Made by a program: the position numbers and the translations under genes. A stretch of 64,000 bases of DNA from Massilia sp. BJB1822 (GTDB lineage: Bacteria; Pseudomonadota; Gammaproteobacteria; Burkholderiales; Burkholderiaceae_D), in NCBI RefSeq assembly GCF_013369485.1, contig NZ_JABWEB010000019.1, forward strand, positions 1-64,000, read 5' to 3'. Within the stretch, counting starts at the first letter, position 1, and the number at the start of each line of letters is the position of its first letter. Of the stretch, positions 46,501 through 55,197 are shown one piece after another. The notes under the pieces are model-generated. The model was not told the origin of the DNA. It saw only the letters and a program-made list of their open reading frames with translations, and searched no databases.

Positions 46501-47125
46501 GGGCGCGGTCAATCTGGCGGCGCTCGACGAGCTGTCGCAGGCGTCCGAGCGCAAGAATTTCCTCGATTCGCAGAATGCCGACCTGACCGAGGCGATCAAC
46601 ACGCTGGAAGACGCGATCCAGAAGATCGACAAGGAAACCCGCGACCTTTTGCAGGATACCTTCGACCGCGTGAACGGCCACTTCTCCGAACTGTTCCCCA
46701 TCCTGTTCGGCGGTGGCCAGGCCAAGCTGATCATGACGGGCGACGAAATCCTGGACTCGGGCGTGCAAGTCATGGCCCAGCCGCCGGGCAAGAAGAACGC
46801 CACCATCCACCTGCTGTCGGGCGGCGAAAAAGCGCTGACCGCAACGGCGCTGGTGTTCTCCATGTTCCGCCTGAACCCGGCGCCGTTCTGCCTGCTCGAC
46901 GAAGTCGATGCGCCGCTGGACGACGCCAATACGGAGCGCTTCTGCCGCATGGTGAAGCGCATGTCCGAACATACCCAATTCCTCTTCATCTCGCACAACA
47001 AGATTGCGATGGAGATGGCCAATCAACTGATCGGTGTGACGATGCAGGAGCAGGGCGTATCGCGCATCGTGGCGGTGGACATGGAAGCCGCCGCCAACTT
47101 CGCTTCCGAGGCACAAGCAGCATGA
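43598..47125 (+). CDS. smc: chromosome segregation protein SMC
   Basis: 1175-aa SMC ATPase, which organises and segregates the chromosome with ScpA/ScpB. N-terminal Walker A GPNGCGKSNIIDAV (31-38), then about 370 residues of coiled coil, a hinge around 500-640, a returning coiled coil, and the C-terminal signature LLSGGEKALTATALVFSM followed by Walker B CLLDEVDAPLDDAN. The start is GTG at 43598, which gives the conserved MRLSSIKLSGFKSFVDP. Overlaps zipA by 4 bases. Confidence 0.97.
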   Translation: MRLSSIKLSGFKSFVDPTNFQVPGQLVGVVGPNGCGKSNIIDAVRWVLGESKASELRGESMQDVIFNGSTLRKPAGRASVELVFDNHEGKASGQWGQYAEIAVKRTLTRDGTSTYYINSQPVRRRDIQDIFLGTGLGPRAYAIIGQGMIARIIESRPEELRVFLEEAAGVSKYKERRRETENRLHDTRENLLRVEDILRELNNNLERLEAQAAVANKFHQLQSDQEEKQKLLWLLRKNEAHSEQTRFFREMEQAQTDLEEQTAKLRHVELSLEQMRQAHFAVGDRLHQAQGHLYQTNSEIGSLEAQIKFVIESRTRLQQQLVTLAAQRDQWQRQASDYAGQVEEAEFNLEELSAKVEQSRIMAEQKAELLPMLEAEWREAQNRSTESRARIMQAQQQLELESAHQRNASNILSGLATRRERLQQEKSGLALPDSSHLANLKMQLEEKQQTLEEQNFHLEEALELQPKLEEERQQAQAAVQKETAANAQLEARLNALRQLQERVQTEGKVTPWLEKHELNELPRLWQKLHIEDGWESALEAVLRERTSALQVSNLDWAKHFFSDAPPAKLALFAPVTAAPAAEPEVAGLKPFISLLKLNDPGLRGVLQDWLHLVFMAEDAASAFQARASLPPGACVVTRQGHMITQNSVRFYAADAEQDGMLGRQQEIENIGKQLRAQSMLAEEARSRAVRAEAALSNHARMLAETRQKVQSLTQTAHSLQLEVMKLSEVEARFNQRSNQIEADLAEIAAQEEEQMQVKLESEEKFEQLDMELGNLQGEHEEGQTAFMAKEQRLADAREALRELERKAQEAEFAEKAARSRIEELRRNIVTASSQVEQVEQSVKAGQLELEGLESGAANEGLQGLLDRRTQQERALADARHELDQITQQLRQAEDARMQSERTLQPQRDKITEMQLKEQAARLNQEQFAQQLAEVQADEAALSEKLHADMKPSYLQGEVTRLTNAIAALGAVNLAALDELSQASERKNFLDSQNADLTEAINTLEDAIQKIDKETRDLLQDTFDRVNGHFSELFPILFGGGQAKLIMTGDEILDSGVQVMAQPPGKKNATIHLLSGGEKALTATALVFSMFRLNPAPFCLLDEVDAPLDDANTERFCRMVKRMSEHTQFLFISHNKIAMEMANQLIGVTMQEQGVSRIVAVDMEAAANFASEAQAA

Positions 47126-48351
47126 CAGATTTTCAAATGAGTTTAATCGCAGCCGGCGGCGTCTTTATCGTCGGCGTTATCTCCTACAACAAGTGGCAGG
47201 AGTACAAGGCCAAGAAGAGCGTGGAACGCGCTTTCGCCTCCGACCATGACGATGTGCTGATGCGCAGCGGCGAGGAAGTGCAAGCGCCGTCCGCGCGCCA
47301 TGAACCCAGCTTCTCGCTGGACGAAACGCCGCTGCCGGATGCCGGTTCCGGCGCTTATGCGGCGCCCGAGCATGTGGAGGGCGATCTGCCGGCGCCGAGC
47401 TTCGCGCCCGACGCCGAGGAAACGGACCACGCGGCCGACGCCGCGCGCGCCACGCGCGCGTCTGCACCGGCCGCTGCTGGCCCGGCTGCTGCTGGCGCTG
47501 GCGCCCAGACTGCGCCCGCGCGCAGCGCCGACGCCTCCGTGCCGCCGTCCGAGCTGGCCACCAGCCTGGTCGATCCCCTGATCGATTGCCTGCTGCCGCT
47601 GGAGCTGGAAGCGCCGGTGCGCGGCGAGAAAATCCTGCCCGCGCTGCAAAAGCTGCGTTTCGTCGGCAGCAAGCCGGTGCACTATATCGGCCTGGCCGTC
47701 AGCGGCGACTGGGAACCCATCGTGCATGGCACGGTCTACACCAAGCTGCAAGGCGGCGTGCAACTGGCCAGCCGCAGCACAGCCTTGAACGAACTGGAAT
47801 ACTCGGAACTGGTGACGCGCCTGCGCGGCGTGGCCGATGAAATCGGCGCCGAACCGCATATCCCGGACATGATCGAAGTCATGGCCGAAGCCAAGAACCT
47901 GCACCGCTTCGTTGCCAGCCACGACGCCCAGCTGGGCGTGAACCTGGCCAGCAACGGCGCGCCATGGGCCATCACGACCCTGCTTGGCGCCCTGGAAAAG
48001 CAGGGCTTCGATGTGCGCCCCGATGGCCGCTACACCATGCGCGACAACGAGGGCGGCCAGCTGTTCAGCCTCTCCACCAATGTCACGCTGGCTGAAGAGA
48101 CCACGCCGCGACTGACCCTGCTGCTTGACGTGCCTTGCGTGGCGCCGGCGCGCGACGGCTTCGGCGCCATGATCGCCTGCGCCAAGTCGCTGGTGGCGCG
48201 TCTGGACGCGACCATCGTGGACGACTACAACCAGCCGCTGAGCGATGCCGCCCTGACGGAAATCGCCGGCCAGGTGAAAGATTTTTATGCCGAGATGGAC
48301 AGCGCCGACATCCCCGCCGGCTCCACCCGCGCCCTGCGCCTGTTCAGCTGA
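47122..48351 (+). CDS. zipA: cell division protein ZipA-like
   Basis: 409 aa. An N-terminal membrane anchor (SLIAAGGVFIVGVISY), a variable Ala/Pro/Glu-rich linker to about residue 150, and a C-terminal ZipA FtsZ-binding domain recognised by VHYIGLAVSGDWEPI, VQLASRSTALNELEYSEL and LTLLLDVPCVAPARDGFGAM. ZipA tethers the FtsZ ring to the membrane. Overlaps smc (ATGA) and lies 13 bases before ligA, the usual smc-zipA-ligA order of betaproteobacteria. Confidence 0.9.
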   Translation: MTDFQMSLIAAGGVFIVGVISYNKWQEYKAKKSVERAFASDHDDVLMRSGEEVQAPSARHEPSFSLDETPLPDAGSGAYAAPEHVEGDLPAPSFAPDAEETDHAADAARATRASAPAAAGPAAAGAGAQTAPARSADASVPPSELATSLVDPLIDCLLPLELEAPVRGEKILPALQKLRFVGSKPVHYIGLAVSGDWEPIVHGTVYTKLQGGVQLASRSTALNELEYSELVTRLRGVADEIGAEPHIPDMIEVMAEAKNLHRFVASHDAQLGVNLASNGAPWAITTLLGALEKQGFDVRPDGRYTMRDNEGGQLFSLSTNVTLAEETTPRLTLLLDVPCVAPARDGFGAMIACAKSLVARLDATIVDDYNQPLSDAALTEIAGQVKDFYAEMDSADIPAGSTRALRLFS

Positions 48352-48364
48352 GTAGTACTGCATC

Positions 48365-50713
48365 ATGAGTGAATTGAATCAAAGCCCGGCCGAACGCGCC
48401 GCGTGGCTGACGGCGGAACTGAACCGCCACCTGCACGCCTATCACGTGCTGGACGCGCCCACCATCCCGGACGCGGAGTACGACCAGCTGTTCGCCGAGC
48501 TGCAAAAGATCGAGGCGGATCATCCCGAACTGGCCGCGCCCGACTCGCCGACCTTGCGCGTCGGCGCGGCGCCGCTGCCGCAGTTCGACGCGGTGACGCA
48601 CGCCGTGCCCATGCTGTCGCTGAACAACGGCTTCTCCGAAGAGGATATCGAGAACTTCGACCGCCGCGTGCGCGACGGCCTGGACAAGCTGGAAGTCGAC
48701 TATGCCGCCGAGGTCAAATTTGACGGCCTGGCCATCAATCTGCGCTACGAAAACGGCCTGTTCGTGCAGGCCGCCACGCGCGGCGACGGCTATACCGGCG
48801 AGGACGTGTCGGCCAATATCCGCACCATCGGCGTGATCCCGCTGCGCCTGCGCGGCGAGAACCTGCCGCGCGTGCTGGAAGTGCGCGGCGAGGTGCTGAT
48901 GTTCAAGGCCGATTTCGAAGCCATGAATGCGCGCCAGCGCGAAGCCGGACAAAAAGAATTCGTCAATCCGCGCAATGCGGCGGCGGGCAGCCTGCGCCAG
49001 CTCGATTCGCGCATCACCGCCCAGCGCAAGCTGCGCTTCTTCGCCTACGGCATCGGCGAACTGCTGGGCGCCGAGCTGCCATCCTCGCATTCCGCCTTGC
49101 TGGACTGGTATGAGGAGCTGGGCCTGCCGGTGGCCAAGGAACGCGCCGTGGTGCGCGGCAAGGATGGCCTGCTGAATTACTTCAAGCAGATCGGCCAGAC
49201 CCGTCCCGCCATGCCGTATGAAATCGACGGCGTGGTCTACAAGACCAATCTGCTGGAAGAGCAGCGCGAGCTGGGCTTCGTCTCGCGCGCGCCGCGTTTT
49301 GCGCTGGCGCATAAATTCCCGGCCGAGGAAGCCACCACCGTGGTGCAGGCCATCGAAGTGCAGGTGGGCCGTACCGGCGCCATCACGCCGGTGGCGCGCC
49401 TGGCGCCGGTCTTCGTCGGCGGCGTTACCGTCACCAACGCCACCCTGCACAACGAGGACGAGGTGCGCCGCAAGGATGTGCGCGTGGGCGACACTGTGAT
49501 TGTGCGCCGCGCCGGCGACGTGATCCCGGAAGTGCTGGCCGTGGTGCCGGAAAAGCGCCCGCAACCCGAACCGGCCGCCTATGTGCTGCCGAAGTCCTGC
49601 CCCGTGTGCGGCTCGCATGTGGTGCGGGAAGAGGGCGAAGCCATTGCGCGCTGCTCGGGCGGCCTGTTCTGCTCGGCCCAGCGCAAGGAAGCGATCCGCC
49701 ATTTCAGCGGCCGCCGCATGATGGACATCGAAGGCCTGGGCGACCGCTATATCGATAATCTGGTCGAGTGCAATCTGGTGCACGGCGTGGCCGATCTGTA
49801 CAAGCTCACGCTGGACGACTTGCTGAAGATGAAGCGCCTGGCCGATGAGCGCGACGGCACCACGCCGGAGACGGTCCAGCAGGGCAAGATCGCCACCAAG
49901 TGGGCCGACAATCTGCTGGAAGCGATTGCCGCCAGCAAGACGCCGCCGCTGGAGCGCCTGCTGTTCGCGCTCGGCATTCGCCATGTGGGCGAGTCCACCG
50001 CCAAGACCCTGGCCGAGTGGCTGGGCCATTTCGCGCTGATCCGCCGCGCGCCGGTGGCGCTGCTGCGCGTGCTGCCCGATATCGGCGGCACGGTGGCCGA
50101 ATCCATCGCCGAGTTCTTTGCCGAGCCGAAAAACCAGCAGGCCATCGACGCGCTGCTGGCAGCGGGCGTGGCGCCGCAAGGCGAACACGCGCCCAAGGTC
50201 CAGCTGCGCGAAAAACTGGAGCCGGTATCGCTGCTGGCCGCGATGGGCATTCCAAAACTGACGGAGCCACGCTGCCGCCAACTGATCGAGCAAGGCCTGA
50301 CGCTGGAAGCGCTGGCCTATCTGAAGATCTTCGACGTCTTCGGTCTGCCGGCTGCAGTGGCGGGCGCGCTGGGCGAATGGATGGCGCTGCAAGCCAACCG
50401 CGACGCCCTGCTGGCCCTCGACGCCTTGCGCGGCGAGCTGCTGGCACAGCTTCCGGAAACCGCCGCCGCCGAAGGCGCCATGGCCGGCAAGACCTTTGTG
50501 CTGACCGGCACGCTGCCCACCATGGGCCGCGACCAGGCGGCCGCGCTGATCGAACAGGCGGGAGGCAAGGTGTCCGGCTCGGTCTCGAAGAAAACATCCT
50601 ATCTGGTGGCGGGCGCCGAAGCAGGCAGCAAGCTGGCCAAGGCGGAGGAACTCGGCATTACCATCCTGGACGAGGCGGGCCTCTTGGCCTTGCTGGGCCA
50701 GGGCGGCGCATAA
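48365..50713 (+). CDS. ligA: NAD-dependent DNA ligase LigA, with internal insertion
   Basis: 782-aa essential ligase that seals nicks in replication and repair. The adenylated lysine is K118 in AEVKFDGLAI; further motifs TRGDGYTGEDVS, EVRGEVLM, the OB fold, a zinc finger (CPVCGSHV then CSGGLFCSAQ), helix-hairpin-helix region, and a BRCT domain at the end (AGKTFVLTGTLPTMGRDQA). About 90-100 residues longer than typical LigA: the extra part (about 610-700) lies between the helix-hairpin-helix and BRCT domains and is alpha-helical. The reading frame is continuous with no sign of a frameshift. Confidence 0.96.
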   Translation: MSELNQSPAERAAWLTAELNRHLHAYHVLDAPTIPDAEYDQLFAELQKIEADHPELAAPDSPTLRVGAAPLPQFDAVTHAVPMLSLNNGFSEEDIENFDRRVRDGLDKLEVDYAAEVKFDGLAINLRYENGLFVQAATRGDGYTGEDVSANIRTIGVIPLRLRGENLPRVLEVRGEVLMFKADFEAMNARQREAGQKEFVNPRNAAAGSLRQLDSRITAQRKLRFFAYGIGELLGAELPSSHSALLDWYEELGLPVAKERAVVRGKDGLLNYFKQIGQTRPAMPYEIDGVVYKTNLLEEQRELGFVSRAPRFALAHKFPAEEATTVVQAIEVQVGRTGAITPVARLAPVFVGGVTVTNATLHNEDEVRRKDVRVGDTVIVRRAGDVIPEVLAVVPEKRPQPEPAAYVLPKSCPVCGSHVVREEGEAIARCSGGLFCSAQRKEAIRHFSGRRMMDIEGLGDRYIDNLVECNLVHGVADLYKLTLDDLLKMKRLADERDGTTPETVQQGKIATKWADNLLEAIAASKTPPLERLLFALGIRHVGESTAKTLAEWLGHFALIRRAPVALLRVLPDIGGTVAESIAEFFAEPKNQQAIDALLAAGVAPQGEHAPKVQLREKLEPVSLLAAMGIPKLTEPRCRQLIEQGLTLEALAYLKIFDVFGLPAAVAGALGEWMALQANRDALLALDALRGELLAQLPETAAAEGAMAGKTFVLTGTLPTMGRDQAAALIEQAGGKVSGSVSKKTSYLVAGAEAGSKLAKAEELGITILDEAGLLALLGQGGA

Positions 50714-50733
50714 ACATCCCTACGGAGAAAACT

Positions 50734-51630
50734 TTGAGCCAAATTCGAAAAGCCGTCTTCCCTGTTGCCGGTCTTGGCAGCCGTTTCCTGCCCGCCACCA
50801 AGGCGCAGCCGAAGGAAATGCTGCCCATCGTCGACAAGCCGCTGATCCAGTATGCGGTGGAGGAGGCGGTGGCGGCCGGCATCACGGACCTGATCTTCAT
50901 CACCGGCCGCAATAAGCGCGCCATCGAAGACCATTTCGACAAGGCGTATGAGCTGGAATCCGAACTCGAAGCGGCCGGTAAGGCTGCCTTGCTGGAAGTG
51001 GTGCGCAATGTGATTCCCCGCGACGTCAACTGCATCTATATCCGCCAATCCGAACCTCTGGGCCTGGGCCATGCGGTGCTGTGCGCGCGCCCCATCATCG
51101 GCCGCGAACCATTTGCCGTGCTGCTGGCCGACGACTTCATGGACACCGCGCCCGGCGTCAAGCCGGTGCTGGCGCAGATGACGGAAACCTATACCTACGA
51201 ACGCGCCAGCCTGCTGGCCGTGCAGGAAGTGCCGCGCGCCGATACGCGCCAGTACGGCATCGTCAGCGCCGAAGCCTACCGCCCGAATATCGACCTGGTC
51301 TCGACCATCGTCGAAAAACCGCATCCGGAAGTGGCGCCGTCCACGCTGGCCGTGGTCGGCCGCTATGTGCTGACCGCGCGCGTGTTCGACTACCTGGAAA
51401 CCCTGGGCGCCGGCACCGGCGGCGAAATCCAGCTCACCGACGGCATCGCCGCGCTGATGCAGGCGGAACGCGTTTTGGCCTACCGTTACGAAGGACAGCG
51501 CTATGATTGCGGTTCCAAGCTCGGATATCTGAAAGCGACTCTGGCCATGGGCCTCAAGCATGAGGAAACCGGCAAGGCCTTCCGCGCCTATCTGAACGAG
51601 ATGCACAGTCAGCTGGAGGGTGGTCAATGA
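50734..51630 (+). CDS. galU: UTP-glucose-1-phosphate uridylyltransferase
   Basis: 298-aa enzyme making UDP-glucose for lipopolysaccharide, exopolysaccharide and galactose metabolism. N-terminal nucleotide-binding motif FPVAGLGSRFLPATKA and IVDKPLIQYAVEEA, then GLGHAVLCARPIIG and VLLADDFMD. The start is a TTG at 50734 preceded by ACGGAGAAAAC; no ATG fits before the conserved residues, and the apparent longer frame upstream lies in ligA. The stop shares an ATGA overlap with def. Confidence 0.96.
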   Translation: MSQIRKAVFPVAGLGSRFLPATKAQPKEMLPIVDKPLIQYAVEEAVAAGITDLIFITGRNKRAIEDHFDKAYELESELEAAGKAALLEVVRNVIPRDVNCIYIRQSEPLGLGHAVLCARPIIGREPFAVLLADDFMDTAPGVKPVLAQMTETYTYERASLLAVQEVPRADTRQYGIVSAEAYRPNIDLVSTIVEKPHPEVAPSTLAVVGRYVLTARVFDYLETLGAGTGGEIQLTDGIAALMQAERVLAYRYEGQRYDCGSKLGYLKATLAMGLKHEETGKAFRAYLNEMHSQLEGGQ

Positions 51631-52163
51631 CGGTACGCGAAATTCTGAAGATGGGCGAGCCGCTGCTGTCGCGCGTGGCCGATCCTATCCGTGAATTCAA
51701 CACCCCGGCCCTGCATGGCCTGATCGCCGATATGTTCGACACCATGCACGCCGCTGACGGCGCAGGTCTGGCCGCGCCGCAGATCGGCGTCAGCCTGCAG
51801 CTGGTGATCTTCGGCTTCAAATTCAACCAGCGCTATCCCGACGCGCCCCAGGTGCCGGAAACGGTGCTGATCAATCCCGTCCTGACGCCGCTCGGCGAAG
51901 AGCAGGAAGAGGGCTTTGAAGGCTGCCTGTCCGTGCCGGGCCTGCGCGGCAGCGTGCCGCGCTACACGCGCTTGCGCTATGAAGGCTACGACCAGTATGG
52001 CAATAAGCTGTTGCGCGAAGTGGACGGTTTCCACGCGCGCGTGGTGCAGCACGAGGTCGACCACCTGCTCGGCATCCTCTATCCCAGCCGTATCCGCGAC
52101 TTTTCGCGCTTCGGTTTCACCTCCGTGATGTTCCCCGACCTCGATCCGAATTCCGACGATTAA
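51627..52163 (+). CDS. def: peptide deformylase
   Basis: 178-aa metalloenzyme that removes the formyl group from nascent proteins. All three motifs are intact: GAGLAAPQIGV, EGCLSVPGLRG, and QHEVDHLLGILY with the HExxH zinc ligands. Because most betaproteobacteria carry def beside fmt, this copy with galU is probably a second deformylase. ATG overlaps the galU stop. Confidence 0.95.
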   Translation: MTVREILKMGEPLLSRVADPIREFNTPALHGLIADMFDTMHAADGAGLAAPQIGVSLQLVIFGFKFNQRYPDAPQVPETVLINPVLTPLGEEQEEGFEGCLSVPGLRGSVPRYTRLRYEGYDQYGNKLLREVDGFHARVVQHEVDHLLGILYPSRIRDFSRFGFTSVMFPDLDPNSDD

Positions 52164-52278
52164 TAGAGGATCGATAGTCGATACAATTGATTGGCGGCGG
52201 CGGTAAAGTGGCGTAATATCCGGTGCAACAAGATTGCCCGTCATATAACAACCACCAGAACTTGGAGAGCAAACAGGG

Positions 52279-54261
52279 ATGAATCACACCACGCCGTCCA
52301 ACCCATTGGAGTTCAGCATACGGGGCATTGTCCTCGGCATCCTGATCACGCTGATCTTCACCGCTGCCCAGGTCTATCTCGGCCTGAAAGTGGGTCTGAC
52401 CTTCGCCACCTCGATTCCTGCCGCCGTCATTTCGATGGCCTTGCTGAGCGCCTTCAAGGACGCCACCATCCAGGAAAACAATATCGTGCAAACCATCGCC
52501 TCGGCCGCGGGCACGCTGGCGTCGGTGATCTTCGTGCTGCCTGGGCTGCTGATGATCGGCTGGTGGACCAAGATCCCGTTCTGGCCCACCTTCGGCGCCT
52601 GCGCTGTGGGCGGCGTGCTGGGCGTGATGTACACCATGCCGCTGCGCCGCGCGCTGGTGTCGCAATCGAGCCTGCCCTATCCGGAAGGCGTGGCCGCCGC
52701 TGAAGTGCTGAAAGTCGGCACCGCCTCGCGCGCCGGCGCGAAAGAGGGCAAGGCTGGCTTGTGGGCCGTGATCTGGGGCGCGGTGGCGTCGGCCCTCTTC
52801 GCCTTCCTCGCCGCGGCGCGCCTGATCGCCGGCGAAGTCGCGCATTTCGTCAAATTCGGGAACGGCGCCACCGGCCTGGGTGCATCCAGCTCCCTGGCCC
52901 TGGTCGGCGCCGGCCACCTGATGGGCATCACCGTCGGCATCGCCATGGCGGTCGGTCTGGCCATCGCCTGGGGCGTGCTGGTGCCGCTGCTGACCAGCTG
53001 GAACCCGATGCCGGATGCTTCCGTGGCCGACCACGCCACCACCATCTGGCGCACCCAGGTGCGCATGATCGGCGCCGGCACCATCGGCGCGGCCGCCATC
53101 GTCACCCTGGCCACCTTGGTCAAGCCGGTGGTGGGCGGCCTGCAATCGGCGCTGGCGGCATCGGCGCATGCCAAGAGCGGCGGCGCGGATATTCCGCGCG
53201 AAGACCGCGACCTGCCGATCTTCCTGGTTGGCCTGGTGACGCTGCTGTCCATGGTGCCGGCCGGCTGGCTGCTGGCCAGCTTCCTGCAGGGCGGCCCCCT
53301 GTCCGAACTGTCGCTGCCGCTGGTGGCGGTGGGCGTCGGCTACATCCTGATCGCCGGCATGCTGGCCGCCGCCGTGTGCGGTTATATGGCTGGCCTGATC
53401 GGCTCCTCCAACTCGCCGGTATCCGGCCTTGCCATCCTGACCATTCTGGGTGCGGCGGCCACTGTGGGCTTCGTCGGCCGCCATGTGATGGGACCGGAAA
53501 CCAGCCAGGCGCTGATCGCTTACGCGCTGTTCGTCACCACCGTGGTGCTGGCCGTGGCCGTGATCGGCAACGACAATCTGCAGGATCTGAAAACCGGCCA
53601 GTTGGTCGGCGCCACGCCGTGGAAACAGCAGCTGGCCCTGATCATCGGCGTGTTTGCCGGCTCCTGCGTGGTGCCGCCGGTGCTGGAATTGCTGAATCAC
53701 GCCAACGGCTTTGCCGGCGCGCCGAACGCCAATGCGATTTCCGACCAGCCCCTGGCCGCGCCGCAAGCGACCTTGATTTCAACCCTGGCCAAGGGCGTGA
53801 TCGGCGGCGACCTGCCATGGCATCTGGTGGGTTATGGCGCCTTGCTGGGCCTGGGCCTGGTGGCCATCAATTACCTGCTGAAAGCGTCGAGCAATGACCG
53901 TCTCAGCCTGCCGCCGCTGGGCGTGGGCCTGGCCATCTACCTGCCGAGCGCCGTGACCGCGCCGGTGGTGGTGGGCGCCGTGGCCGGCTACTTCTTCGAG
54001 AAGGCTGTGCACGGCAAGAGCTATGGCGAAGCCGCTTCCCGCTTGGGCGTGCTGATCATGTCCGGCTTCATTGTCGGCGAAAGCCTGTTCAATGTGGCGC
54101 TGGCCGGTCTGATCGTGCTCTCGGGCAAGGGCGAGCCGCTGGCCATTGCCAACAGCATGGGCGAATCGACCACCATGCTGATCGCCCTGGCCGTCGGCGC
54201 CGCCGTGGTTTCGGGCCTATACCGCTGGTCGGCCAGCTCGGCCCGCCGCTGCGAGGCTTAA
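52279..54261 (+). CDS. OPT family oligopeptide transporter
   Basis: 660-aa inner-membrane transporter with about 16 hydrophobic segments. OPT-family marks: LGLKVGLTFATSIPAAVIS near the N-terminus, NNIVQTIASAAG, SSLPYPEGVAAAEVLK, MAGLIGSSNSPVSG and NDNLQDLKTGQLVGATPW. Bacterial OPT proteins of this length import oligopeptides or metal chelates; substrate cannot be read from sequence. A GGAGAGCAAACAGGG site precedes ATG. One base separates its stop from the aldo/keto reductase. Confidence 0.93.
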   Translation: MNHTTPSNPLEFSIRGIVLGILITLIFTAAQVYLGLKVGLTFATSIPAAVISMALLSAFKDATIQENNIVQTIASAAGTLASVIFVLPGLLMIGWWTKIPFWPTFGACAVGGVLGVMYTMPLRRALVSQSSLPYPEGVAAAEVLKVGTASRAGAKEGKAGLWAVIWGAVASALFAFLAAARLIAGEVAHFVKFGNGATGLGASSSLALVGAGHLMGITVGIAMAVGLAIAWGVLVPLLTSWNPMPDASVADHATTIWRTQVRMIGAGTIGAAAIVTLATLVKPVVGGLQSALAASAHAKSGGADIPREDRDLPIFLVGLVTLLSMVPAGWLLASFLQGGPLSELSLPLVAVGVGYILIAGMLAAAVCGYMAGLIGSSNSPVSGLAILTILGAAATVGFVGRHVMGPETSQALIAYALFVTTVVLAVAVIGNDNLQDLKTGQLVGATPWKQQLALIIGVFAGSCVVPPVLELLNHANGFAGAPNANAISDQPLAAPQATLISTLAKGVIGGDLPWHLVGYGALLGLGLVAINYLLKASSNDRLSLPPLGVGLAIYLPSAVTAPVVVGAVAGYFFEKAVHGKSYGEAASRLGVLIMSGFIVGESLFNVALAGLIVLSGKGEPLAIANSMGESTTMLIALAVGAAVVSGLYRWSASSARRCEA

Positions 54262-54262
54262 G

Positions 54263-55111
54263 ATGCGCACCCTGCGCCTGGCTTCGGGACACAGCGTGCC
54301 GGTGCTGGGGCAGGGCACCTGGAATATGGGCGAATCGGCCGCCCGCAAGGCCGAAGAGGTGCAGGCCCTGCAACTGGGCCTGGACCTCGGCATGAACCTG
54401 ATCGACACCGCCGAAATGTATGCCGATGGCGGTGCCGAGGAGGTGGTGGCCGAAGCGGTGGCCGGCCGGCGCGGACAGGCTTATCTGGTCAGCAAGGCCT
54501 ATCCGCACAATGCCACGCGCACCGGTCTGGTGCAGGCTTGCGAACGCAGCTTGCGCCGGTTGCGCACCGATTATCTCGACCTTTACCTGCTGCATTGGCG
54601 CGGCGACGTGCCGCTCGATGAAACCCTGGAAGCCTTCTCTGTCCTGCACAAGTCAGGAAAGATCCGCGCCTTCGGCGTCAGCAATTTCGACCGTGCCGAC
54701 ATGGAAGAAGCGCTGGCTTTGCCCGCAGGCAGCGCCGTGGCGGCCAACCAGGTGCTCTACAATGTGCGCCGGCGCGGCATCGAATGGAATCTGTTGCCCT
54801 GGTGCCGGGAGCACAATATTGCCGTCATGGCCTACAGCCCGCTTGAATCGGCGCGCAGCGAACAGCAGCATCTGTTCGACCATCCTCTGCTGCAAAGACT
54901 GGCCGTCGCGCACGGCGCCACCCCGGCCCAGATTGCCCTGGCCTGGGTCTTGCATCAAGACGGCGTCATCGCCATTCCCAAAGCCGTGAGTGCGGCCCAT
55001 GTGCGCGCCAACCGCGCCGCCCACGACCTCCAGCTCAGTCCCGACGAGCTCACCGCCCTCGACCAAACCTTCCCCCCACCGCAGCGCGCCACCCCGCTCG
55101 CCATGCTCTAA
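54263..55111 (+). CDS. aldo/keto reductase
   Basis: 282-aa NADPH-dependent oxidoreductase with a TIM-barrel fold. Catalytic tetrad: Asp and Tyr in IDTAEMYADGG, Lys in LVSKAYPHN, His in LYLLHWRG. C-terminal IPKAVSAAHVRAN is the cofactor-binding segment. Starts one base after the OPT transporter stop, so the two are co-transcribed; the substrate is unknown. Confidence 0.93.
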   Translation: MRTLRLASGHSVPVLGQGTWNMGESAARKAEEVQALQLGLDLGMNLIDTAEMYADGGAEEVVAEAVAGRRGQAYLVSKAYPHNATRTGLVQACERSLRRLRTDYLDLYLLHWRGDVPLDETLEAFSVLHKSGKIRAFGVSNFDRADMEEALALPAGSAVAANQVLYNVRRRGIEWNLLPWCREHNIAVMAYSPLESARSEQQHLFDHPLLQRLAVAHGATPAQIALAWVLHQDGVIAIPKAVSAAHVRANRAAHDLQLSPDELTALDQTFPPPQRATPLAML

Positions 55112-55135
55112 ACCAGCGTTTGCGCCAAATCAAAC

Positions 55136-55172
55136 AATGTCCACCCTCGTGCCTGGCACCAGGGTGGACATT
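55136..55172. repeat. GTCCACC-type palindromic repeat, copy C
   Basis: Perfect outer arms AATGTCCACCCT (55136-55147) and AGGGTGGACATT (55161-55172), inner GTGCC-T-GGCAC. Flanks GCGCCAAATCAAAC and TTGTTGAGGAAAATCAAA match those of copies A and B at 15.7 kb in reverse orientation. It fills the gap between the convergent aldo/keto reductase and mipA genes and could terminate both. Confidence 0.8.
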
Positions 55173-55197
55173 TGTTGAGGAAAATCAAACGCGGGGT

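Noticed and set aside
43604..47116. A 1170-codon open frame on the minus strand
   Set aside because: Lies fully antisense to smc, whose motifs are complete; composition is typical of a GC-driven shadow frame.
48365..50713. Frameshift or gene fusion in ligA explaining its extra length
   Set aside because: The reading frame is continuous, both flanking domains are in the same frame and base use is uniform, so an in-frame insertion is more likely.
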